From CAZBUB01 sp046546355 (lineage in GTDB: Bacteria > Desulfobacterota > Desulfovibrionia > Desulfovibrionales > Desulfothermaceae): a stretch of 5,548 nt of DNA. The notes under the pieces are model-generated. The model was not told where the DNA came from. It saw nothing but the letters and a program-made list of their open reading frames with translations, and made no database searches. Position 1 is the first letter of the stretch. Each line of letters starts with the position of its first letter. The stretch is from contig JBKGXZ010000106.1 of NCBI GenBank assembly GCA_046546355.1, positions 1 to 5,548 of the forward strand, in the 5' to 3' direction. Shown one piece after another: positions 1 to 4,703 of this stretch. A program made the position numbers and the translations under genes.

Positions 1-272
1 AGCTGGAGAACGTGATTGAGTACTGCTTTATACTCTGCTCCGAGGGTTTTATCCAAGTGGAGCATCTGCCGGACTACCTGCGGCCTCAAGCTTCCCAGGA
101 CATTTGGGAGGCCAGGGAGCCCAGGACCCTGGAGGAGATCAAATGCCAAGCCGTGCTGCAGGCCCTGGAGCGCAATCAGGGCAGAAAGATGCAAACCTGC
201 AGGGAGCTGGACATTTCCAAGGACACCCTGCGCAGAATGCTGCAGCGCTGTCAAAATCTGGCGCATGATTAG
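1..272 (+). CDS. Sigma-54-dependent activator, C-terminal fragment (Fis-type HTH)
   Basis: The frame is open from the window edge (first full codon at 3) to TAG at 270-272, giving the last 89 residues of a larger protein. The fragment begins LENVIEYCFILC, then HLPDYLRP at residues 21-28; this is the end of the AAA+ domain of sigma-54 enhancer-binding proteins. Residues 42-84 form a Fis-like DNA-binding domain (TLEEIKCQAVLQALERN, then CRELDISKDTLRRML as the helix-turn-helix). Such proteins use ATP hydrolysis to open promoters bound by sigma-54 RNA polymerase. The sensor part and most of the AAA+ domain, including Walker motifs, lie outside the window, so the input signal cannot be read. A strong -24/-12 promoter lies about 100 bases downstream ahead of orp-type genes. 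The inferred role is therefore a cognate activator comparable to DVU2106 of D. vulgaris. The family call is firm; the specific target is inference. Confidence 0.9.
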   Translation, partial: LENVIEYCFILCSEGFIQVEHLPDYLRPQASQDIWEAREPRTLEEIKCQAVLQALERNQGRKMQTCRELDISKDTLRRMLQRCQNLAHD

Positions 273-289
273 CCCGGCAGGAAACCTCG

Positions 290-308
290 TGGGCGAATAA
301 TACGCCAA
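290..308. promoter_or_regulatory. Candidate upstream activator site (inverted repeat)
   Basis: GGCG at 292-295 and CGCC at 303-306 are inverted around a 7-base AT-only centre, with a further T/A match at 290 and 308. The centre lies roughly 95-100 bases before the expected start of transcription of the sigma-54 promoter at 370-385, the usual distance for an enhancer-binding protein site. No T-run follows, so it is not a good terminator. The arms are only four to five bases, and chance occurrence is possible. Confidence 0.3.
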
Positions 309-332
309 TCAATCCAGTCTGTAGAAGCCTTC

Positions 333-397
333 CATGAGCCAAGCCATTGCCATGCCATGTTTTTTTGTCTGGCACGTTTTGTGCTATCTGGCTCATG
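333..397. repeat. 9-bp inverted repeat flanking the sigma-54 promoter
   Basis: CATGAGCCA at 333-341 is the exact reverse complement of TGGCTCATG at 389-397. The two arms bracket the -24/-12 promoter at 370-385, one upstream and one overlapping the expected transcription start. They could be half-sites for a regulator that loops or blocks the promoter, or a chance match. The sequence alone does not decide. Confidence 0.35.
370..385 (+). promoter_or_regulatory. Sigma-54 (-24/-12) promoter
   Basis: TGGCACGTTTTGTGCT matches the sigma-54 consensus TGGCACG-N4-TTGCW at every fixed position except the first T of the -12 element, which is G. GG (371-372) and GC (383-384) are at the required spacing. 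A run of seven T (360-366) lies just upstream, a common feature of such promoters. Transcription should start near 396, leaving a leader of about 70 bases before the ATG at 465. Its position directly after a sigma-54 activator gene and before orp-type genes fits the known control of orp operons in D. vulgaris by sigma-54. Confidence 0.85.
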
Positions 398-400
398 CAA

Positions 401-423
401 GCAGGGGCCTGGACGTGCCCTGC
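401..423 (+). other. Small hairpin in the mRNA leader
   Basis: GCAGGG at 401-406 pairs with CCCTGC at 418-423 around an 11-base loop. It would sit just inside the 5' end of a transcript started from the sigma-54 promoter and could protect the mRNA end. It is too short and lacks a T-run, so it is not a terminator. Function is inferred only. Confidence 0.3.
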
Positions 424-464
424 CTGTGACGTATGCATGTTTCTCAAGCCCAAGGGTGCAGGAT

Positions 465-1271
465 ATGAAGCTTTGTTTAGCAGCCTACAAGAACCGTTTG
501 GCTTCACTCTTTGACAACTGCACCAACTTGCTGCTGTTCCAGGAAAGCTCTCCTGGCTTCTGGGAACAGATCGGGGAGATCCGGGTGCCTGAAAAAAGCG
601 GGGACTTCCTGCGGGCCCGGCTCTTGCTGGAGCACGGAGTGCAGGTCTTGATCTGTGGTGCTATGAGCGGATGCACCAAACGCCTGCTGCAAAGTGCCGG
701 GGTCCAGGTTCTGGACTGGATGCGCGGTGAGATCCAGGAAGTACTCGGTGCCTGGCAGCAGGGGGAGCTTTCTGCTCTGCTTATGCCTGGTTGCAGGCGA
801 AAGGGCCGCAGGGCGGGAAACTGCCAGGTAAGATCCCGGAGCAGGAAGCAGGGCTCCAGAAGTCCAGGCAGAAACAGGCAAAATGCATTCATGAAGGAGG
901 TTAATTCCATGAAAGTAGCGGTGAGCAGTCAAGGCAAGGATCTGGATTCTGGTCTGGATCCCAGATTTGGACGGGCAGTTGGGTTTATAATTTATGACCT
1001 GGATACCCAAGAGTCCCAGTTCATTTCCAATGAGCAAAACTTGTACGCCTCCCAAGGGGCGGGTATTCAAACAGCCCAGAATGTGGCCAAAACAGGGGTC
1101 CAGGCTGTAATTACCGGGCATGTGGGGCCTAAAGCCTTTTCAGCGCTGCAGGCAGGGGGTATCCCTGTCTATCTCTGCCAGTCCGGGACCGTGCAGGAAG
1201 CCCTGCAGGCTTATGAACAAGGCAGGCTGCAGCAGGCAGAAGGTGCGGACAAAGCAGGACACTGGCAGTAG
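465..1271 (+). CDS. Tandem ORP/NifX-like protein (two domains in one frame)
   Basis: The frame runs 268 codons without a stop. Residues 1-110 form one dinitrogenase Fe-Mo cofactor-binding (NifX/NifB/ORP) type domain, starting MKLCLAAYKNRLASLFDN, with the characteristic CGAMSGC (C64, C70) and MPGC (C110) motifs. Residues 111-140 are an Arg/Lys-rich linker (12 basic of 30). Residues 149-268 form a second, more ORP/MTH1175-like domain. These domains bind metal-sulfur clusters in the cytoplasm; ORP of D. gigas holds a Mo-Cu sulfide cluster. ATG 465 was chosen because AAGGG at 452-456 gives a modest ribosome site and because the longer frame from 357 would overlap the sigma-54 promoter. ORP (DVU2108) in D. 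vulgaris is, to my knowledge, a separate protein, so a fused product is unusual. Alternatively two overlapping products are made, or the stop between them was lost or misread. Confidence 0.7.
   Translation: MKLCLAAYKNRLASLFDNCTNLLLFQESSPGFWEQIGEIRVPEKSGDFLRARLLLEHGVQVLICGAMSGCTKRLLQSAGVQVLDWMRGEIQEVLGAWQQGELSALLMPGCRRKGRRAGNCQVRSRSRKQGSRSPGRNRQNAFMKEVNSMKVAVSSQGKDLDSGLDPRFGRAVGFIIYDLDTQESQFISNEQNLYASQGAGIQTAQNVAKTGVQAVITGHVGPKAFSALQAGGIPVYLCQSGTVQEALQAYEQGRLQQAEGADKAGHWQ
896..911 (+). promoter_or_regulatory. Internal ribosome-binding site and start codon
   Basis: AAGGAGG (894-900) with its GGAGG core at 896-900 stands 8 bases before ATG 909. This is the best Shine-Dalgarno in the region and lies inside the open frame from 465. 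It sits exactly at the beginning of the second ORP/NifX-like domain, which strongly suggests independent translation of that domain. Confidence 0.8.
909..1271 (+). CDS. ORP/NifX-like protein (stand-alone product of internal start)
   Basis: Translation from ATG 909 gives 120 residues, close to the length I expect for orange protein (ORP) and MTH1175-like proteins. It begins MKVAVSSQGKDLDSGLDPRF, then GRAVGFIIYD; VITGHVGPKAFSALQAGGI follows around residues 67-85, and the end is GADKAGHW, typical of this family. The family shares the NifX/NifB C-terminal fold that carries metal-sulfur clusters; ORP itself binds a Mo-Cu sulfide cluster without Cys ligation. No cysteine is present in the N-terminal half and C93 is the only one seen, in agreement with non-cysteine cluster binding. 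The gene is followed after 37 bases by the first ferredoxin-MinD ATPase. It is probably the ORP equivalent of the cluster, but whether it exists free, only fused to the preceding domain, or both, cannot be told from sequence. Confidence 0.65.
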   Translation: MKVAVSSQGKDLDSGLDPRFGRAVGFIIYDLDTQESQFISNEQNLYASQGAGIQTAQNVAKTGVQAVITGHVGPKAFSALQAGGIPVYLCQSGTVQEALQAYEQGRLQQAEGADKAGHWQ

Positions 1272-1308
1272 CTCGCGACAATATTTTCAGACTTATAAGG
1301 AGTACAAG

Positions 1309-2193
1309 ATGCGTCTGGCTATAGCCAGTGGCAAAGGCGGCACTGGCAAAACCACGGTAGCTGTGAATCTGGCGGTTTGGCTGGCCCAGCAGGGAAGGCA
1401 GGTCAGCTTGGCGGACTGTGATGTGGAGGAGCCAAATGCGCACTATTTCCTGGATGTGCCCTGGGATTTCTCCCAGACCCAGACTGTGCCTGTGCCCCAG
1501 ATAGATCACAGCCTGTGCCTGGGCCAGGAATGCCAGAAGTGTGTGCAGGAATGCAGGTTCAAAGCCCTGATCTGGATGGTGCGGGAAGTTATGGTTTTTC
1601 CTGAGCTATGTCACAGCTGCGGTCTGTGCGAATACATCTGCCCTGTGCAGGCTGTCTCCTACACCACTCGGGATATAGGGGTCCTGCGCCAAGGTCAGGC
1701 CCGGGGGCTGAAGGTCAGCGGCGGAATGCTGCGCATTGGGGAGGCCATGGCTCCACCGCTTATCAGGCGGGTTCTGGATGCTGCTCCCCAGGAGGAGATC
1801 CAGATCGTGGACGCCCCGCCTGGGACATCCTGCCCGGTAATAGAGGCTATCAAGGATGCGGATTTTGTGCTTTTGGTGGCAGAGCCTACTCCATTCGGGG
1901 TGCATGATTTTGATTTGGCGGTGCAGCTGATGCGCAAACTAGGTCTTCCCTTTGGCGTGGTCATCAACCGGGAAGGCATGGGGGATGAAAAACTGCAGCA
2001 GCGCGTGCAGGAAGAAAAGATACCAGTCCTGGCCAGATTCCCTTACAGTAAGGAGGCTGCCCAGGCGTATTCCAAAGGGCTGCTCCTTTTGGAGGGAGCG
2101 AACGGCTTCCAGGAGATCTACAGCCAGCTTTGGGCCAATCTGCAGCAGGCGGCAGACAAAATTAAGGTCCAGGAGCAAGGTGCGCATGGCTAA
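1309..2193 (+). CDS. MinD-superfamily P-loop ATPase with inserted ferredoxin domain (first copy)
   Basis: The product has 294 residues. A deviant Walker A motif (GKGGTGKTT, residues 8-16, with signature K9) is followed by DCD (36-38) and, after an inserted ferredoxin module, by switch II DAPPGTSCPV from D168. The insert (about 65-118) carries two cysteine sets: C70, C75, C78, C82 and C101, C104, C107, C111, enough for two [4Fe-4S] clusters. The first set is spaced C-x4-C-x2-C-x3-C, not the usual C-x2-C-x2-C-x3-C. Related proteins DVU2103/DVU2104 are parts of the ORP complex in D. vulgaris; a role in ATP-driven metal-sulfur cluster assembly or transfer is inferred. TAAGGAG at 1296-1302 lies 6 bases before ATG 1309 and fixes the start. 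It is cytoplasmic, with no signal or membrane segment. Confidence 0.93.
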   Translation: MRLAIASGKGGTGKTTVAVNLAVWLAQQGRQVSLADCDVEEPNAHYFLDVPWDFSQTQTVPVPQIDHSLCLGQECQKCVQECRFKALIWMVREVMVFPELCHSCGLCEYICPVQAVSYTTRDIGVLRQGQARGLKVSGGMLRIGEAMAPPLIRRVLDAAPQEEIQIVDAPPGTSCPVIEAIKDADFVLLVAEPTPFGVHDFDLAVQLMRKLGLPFGVVINREGMGDEKLQQRVQEEKIPVLARFPYSKEAAQAYSKGLLLLEGANGFQEIYSQLWANLQQAADKIKVQEQGAHG

Positions 2194-2264
2194 CTGAGAT
2201 TGCAAGGGGCAAAAGAATTTGTGTAACTGATCAACAAGTCTTGGCAAAGAGATCCTAGGTTCGC

Positions 2265-2362
2265 AGACTCACTCAGAGCCTGTCCTGAGTCTTCGAAGGA
2301 AGGACAGATTAGAATCTGTTGTCTTTGTTGTCATTCTGAACGATGCTTGGAGTGAAGAATCT
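2265..2362. repeat. Probable dispersed intergenic repeat element
   Basis: AGACTCA (2265-2271) is inverted at TGAGTCT (2286-2292), and CTGTCCT (2280-2286) is inverted at AGGACAG (2301-2307) around the palindrome CTTCGAAG (2291-2298). The two stems overlap and cannot form together. Further on, TGTCATTCTGAAC (2329-2341) and GTGAAGAATCTC (2352-2363) resemble, from memory, the two halves of a small non-coding repeat seen between genes in many bacterial genomes. The identification needs a genome search; exact ends cannot be set from one copy. Confidence 0.5.
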
Positions 2363-2410
2363 CTCTTAGAATCAGCTCTACCAGGAGTTATTGAGAAGAG
2401 AAGATTTTTT
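2354..2410 (+). terminator. Long hairpin ending in a T-run, possible terminator or attenuator
   Basis: AATCTCTCTT (2358-2367) pairs with AAGAG (2396-2400) and AGATT (2402-2406), leaving one bulged A at 2401. An inner stem, AGCTCT (2374-2379) with GGAGTT (2384-2389), closes an ACCA loop. The outer stem can extend through GAAG (2354-2357) against TTTT (2407-2410), using two G-T pairs. It resembles an intrinsic terminator with A- and U-tracts, but the stem is AT-rich, so termination may be weak or partial. It may simply be part of the repeat element. Confidence 0.4.
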
Positions 2411-2428
2411 GCCCCTATCTGGAATTCG

Positions 2429-2456
2429 GCATTAATGCAATTTAACCATTGCATTA
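2429..2456. repeat. 9-bp inverted repeat and overlapping 10-bp palindrome
   Basis: TAATGCAAT (2433-2441) is exactly inverted as ATTGCATTA (2448-2456) around the 6-base spacer TTAACC. The left arm also belongs to a perfect palindrome, GCATTAATGC (2429-2438). No T-run follows. It lies about 50 bases before the ATG at 2509, so an operator for the downstream genes is possible; it could also be one end of the repeat element. Confidence 0.5.
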
Positions 2457-2508
2457 CAAGGATCTTTAACGGATCAGCAGGTCTCAAAACTAAAAAGGGT
2501 CCAAGCTC

Positions 2509-3387
2509 ATGAAGGAAGTGGTCGTTATCAGTGGTAAAGGAGGTACGGGCAAGACCAGCATAGTGGCTGGGTTGGCCGCTTTAGGGCCAGAAAAGATCCT
2601 GGCGGACTGTGATGTGGACGCCTCTGATCTGCATCTGGTCCTGGATCCGCAGATCCAGGAGAGTCACGAGTTTGTCAGTGGAGAGCTGGCCAGGATCGAT
2701 CAGGGGCTGTGCACTGCTTGCGGCCTGTGTCGTGACCACTGCCGATTCGATGCTATATCAGAGGATTACCAGGTGCTGCAAGAGCACTGCGAAGGCTGCG
2801 CCCTTTGCTATCATGTTTGCCCGGCAGGGGCGATATCCATGCAGCCCAGGCTCTGCGGACATTGGTTTAAATCCAAGACCAGGTTTGGCCCCTTGGTGCA
2901 TGCCAGACTAGGTATCGGCGAGGAAAATTCAGGCAAGCTGGTGACATATGTACGTCAGGAGGCAAATAAGTTGGGTCAGTCACAAGGCAAGGAGCTGGTA
3001 CTTGTGGATGGCTCTCCAGGCGTGGGCTGTCCTGTTATCGCTTCCCTGACGAACGCGGATCTTGCCCTGCTGGTGGCAGAACCTACGTTAACAGCTGCTG
3101 GGGATCTGCGCCGTGTGCTGGATCTAATCGTCTACTTTGGGATTCCAGGTCTGGCAGTGGTGAACAAGGCGGATATCAATCCGGAGCTCAGTCAAGAGAT
3201 AGAGGATTTTTGCAGGGAAGCTGGCGTGGACATGGCTGCCAAGCTGCCCTATGATCAAAACTTTACATTGGCCCAGATCCAGGGCAAGAGCGTGACCGAG
3301 TTGGACCCCCGGGGGCTGGGCAGGATTGTGCGCGGTATCTGGGAGGCTATGGCGGATCGTTTGTACGCCCCTGCGGATTCAAAATAA
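2509..3387 (+). CDS. MinD-superfamily P-loop ATPase with inserted ferredoxin domain (second copy)
   Basis: The product has 292 residues with the same plan as the ATPase encoded upstream at 1309-2193: deviant Walker A GKGGTGKTS (9-17, K10), DCDVD from D33, and switch II DGSPGVGCPV from D167. The inserted ferredoxin module has two regular sets, C68, C71, C74, C78 and C94, C97, C100, C104, for two [4Fe-4S] clusters. It is a diverged paralogue of the first copy, not a recent duplicate. Paired ATPases of this kind are parts of the ORP complex in D. vulgaris, so they may act as a heterodimer; that pairing is inference. The ribosome site is weak (AGGG at 2496-2499, 9 bases before the ATG), but no better start is present and conservation begins at once (VVVISGKGG). 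The stop is 21 bases before the next gene, whose ribosome site lies in the gap. Confidence 0.92.
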   Translation: MKEVVVISGKGGTGKTSIVAGLAALGPEKILADCDVDASDLHLVLDPQIQESHEFVSGELARIDQGLCTACGLCRDHCRFDAISEDYQVLQEHCEGCALCYHVCPAGAISMQPRLCGHWFKSKTRFGPLVHARLGIGEENSGKLVTYVRQEANKLGQSQGKELVLVDGSPGVGCPVIASLTNADLALLVAEPTLTAAGDLRRVLDLIVYFGIPGLAVVNKADINPELSQEIEDFCREAGVDMAAKLPYDQNFTLAQIQGKSVTELDPRGLGRIVRGIWEAMADRLYAPADSK

Positions 3388-3408
3388 AAGATGCAAGGAG
3401 GAATAGAC

Positions 3409-4686
3409 ATGAGTCAGAAATCGTGCGGCAGCTGTGGCGAGCATTCCAGCTGCAATACCCAGGAAAAGGAACAGGACCTCAAGCTGCAGCAGAGCATGGG
3501 CCGCATTAAGCACAAGCTGGTCATCCTGTCCGGAAAGGGTGGGGTAGGCAAGAGCAGCGTGGCAGCAAACCTTGCAGTTGGTTTGGCTCTGTCCGGCTAT
3601 AAAGTGGGGCTGATGGATGTGGATGTGCATGGTCCCAGCATCCCCAGACTGCTGAGCCTGGGCGAGGCCAAGATTCAGGCAGCAGAGCAAAAGCTGATGC
3701 CTGTGCAGTGGAATGCTAACCTGTCAGTGATTTCCTTGGGTTTTTTTCTGCCCAGCAAGGAAGATGCGGTGATCTGGAGGGGCCCCATCAAGATGAGCCT
3801 GATCAGGCAGTTCCTGCAGGATGTGGACTGGGGGGACCTGGACTATCTGCTGATAGATTGCCCTCCTGGCACTGGGGACGAGCCTATTTCAGTGCTCCAG
3901 TTGCTGGATGGGCAGGCCAGCGCCATTGTGGTTACCAGCCCGCAGGTTCTGGCAATAGATGATGTGCGGCGCTCCATCCAGTTTTGCCATCATACCGGAA
4001 ATCCGGTCATGGGTATAGTGGAGAATATGAGCGGCTTTGTCTGTCCCTACTGCAGGCAGGAGGTGGACATTTTCAACTCAGGCGGCGGGGAAGCCCTGGC
4101 CAGGGAAATGAACGTGCCTTTCCTGGGACGTATCCCTCTGGATCCGGGCATGGTCAACGCCGCGGACCAGGGCCTGCCTTATCTGCAGAGCCATGTGGAC
4201 GATCCGGCTGCACAGGCCCTGGAGAAGATCCTGGAGCCCATTAGGGATCTAGAGAAGCAAGGCCGGCGACAAGCAGCAGCCCAGGAAAATCCGGAACAGC
4301 AAAGGACGGGCTCAGCCCAAGGGCCCCAGCAAGGAGGGAAAAAGGAAATGAAGATAGCTATTCCAGTGGCTCAGGGCAGGCTGTGTCAGCATTTCGGGCA
4401 TTGCGAGCAGTTTGCTTTGGTTAGCGTGGATACCGAGGCCAAAAAGATTCAGGCCATAGAGCATTTAAATCCTCCGCCCCATGAACCAGGGGTGCTGCCC
4501 AGGTGGCTGGCTGAACAAAAAGCCGATCTGGTCATTGTTGGAGGCATGGGCTCCAGGGCCCAAGGCATCTTCCAGGAACATGGCGTTCAGGTCCTAGCTG
4601 GAGCTCAGGGCGGCAGCCCGGAAGAGATAGTGGTTGACTATCTCAACAGCAATCTGGTCACTGGCGCTAATGCCTGTGATCATTAA
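3409..4686 (+). CDS. mrpORP: MrpORP: Mrp/NBP35-type ATPase fused to an ORP/NifX domain
   Basis: The product has 425 residues. The N-terminus has C6, C9 and C15 (CGSCGEHSSC), like part of the NBP35 N-terminal cluster motif. The ATPase domain (about 34-285) shows deviant Walker A GKGGVGKSS (42-50), DVDVHGPS from D70, switch II DCPPGTGDEP from D150, and the Mrp CPYC pair C212 and C215 that bridges a cluster between subunits. A Gln-rich linker (about 286-313) leads to a C-terminal NifX/ORP-type domain (314-425) with CQHFGHCEQF (C326, C332). This architecture is that of MrpORP (DVU2109), a reported Fe-S carrier and ORP-complex partner in D. vulgaris. ATG 3409 is chosen because AAGGAGG at 3395-3401 stands 7 bases ahead; the in-frame ATG at 3391 would contain that site. 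A second ribosome site lies inside the gene before residue 314. Confidence 0.93.
   Translation: MSQKSCGSCGEHSSCNTQEKEQDLKLQQSMGRIKHKLVILSGKGGVGKSSVAANLAVGLALSGYKVGLMDVDVHGPSIPRLLSLGEAKIQAAEQKLMPVQWNANLSVISLGFFLPSKEDAVIWRGPIKMSLIRQFLQDVDWGDLDYLLIDCPPGTGDEPISVLQLLDGQASAIVVTSPQVLAIDDVRRSIQFCHHTGNPVMGIVENMSGFVCPYCRQEVDIFNSGGGEALAREMNVPFLGRIPLDPGMVNAADQGLPYLQSHVDDPAAQALEKILEPIRDLEKQGRRQAAAQENPEQQRTGSAQGPQQGGKKEMKIAIPVAQGRLCQHFGHCEQFALVSVDTEAKKIQAIEHLNPPPHEPGVLPRWLAEQKADLVIVGGMGSRAQGIFQEHGVQVLAGAQGGSPEEIVVDYLNSNLVTGANACDH
4331..4350 (+). promoter_or_regulatory. Internal ribosome-binding site and start at the ORP domain of MrpORP
   Basis: AAGGAGGG (4331-4338) is a full Shine-Dalgarno placed 9 bases before an in-frame ATG at 4348. 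That ATG is codon 314, the first residue of the ORP/NifX-type domain (MKIAIPVAQGRLCQHFGH). Independent translation would give a 112-residue free domain. The codons also encode linker residues QQGGKKE, so the match could be a by-product of coding or a relic of an ancestral gene fusion. Confidence 0.5.
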
Positions 4687-4703
4687 TGCATCAGGAGGCG
4701 AAT

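Larger units (their letters stand above)
2194..2508. other. 315-nt gene-free spacer rich in inverted repeats
   Basis: This gap separates the two paralogous ATPase genes, while other gaps in the run are 17-37 bases. It is visibly more AT-rich than the flanking genes and holds no convincing gene. It contains several inverted repeats (2265-2307, 2354-2410, 2429-2456), listed separately. The last 20 bases include AGGG at 2496-2499, a weak ribosome site for the gene at 2509. No clear sigma-54 or sigma-70 promoter was found, though a downstream promoter is plausible because the gap may interrupt co-transcription. Confidence 0.75.

Noticed and set aside
331..366. Terminator for the activator gene ending in the T-run 360-366
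   Set aside because: No stable stem directly precedes the T-run; only CATG repeats of four bases can pair.
419..462. Switch-like pairing of CCTGC (419-423) with GCAGG (458-462) near the ribosome site
   Set aside because: Only five base pairs, competing with the leader hairpin; too weak to claim a riboregulator.
357..464. Longer start at 357 for the ORP-like gene
   Set aside because: It would overlap the sigma-54 promoter and begin before the expected transcript start; the extra 36 residues look non-conserved, and 465 begins the domain.
504..1121. Long minus-strand open frame opposite the ORP-like gene
   Set aside because: It lies opposite a frame with clear domain motifs and a good ribosome site; its own sequence shows no recognisable domain.
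1120..1308. Longer start for the first ATPase inside the ORP gene
   Set aside because: It overlaps the preceding gene in another frame, and ATG 1309 has TAAGGAG and begins directly with the conserved ATPase N-terminus.
2242..2257. Second sigma-54-like box (TTGGCA) in the spacer
   Set aside because: The GC of the -12 element is missing at the required distance.
2391..2421. Sigma-70 promoter (TTGAGA with TATCTG) in the spacer
   Set aside because: Spacing and the -10 match are poor, and the stretch is better explained by the hairpin.
2269..2487. Minus-strand 72-residue open frame in the spacer
   Set aside because: It is translated from inverted repeats, has no clear ribosome site, and looks like the spurious proteins that such repeats often produce.
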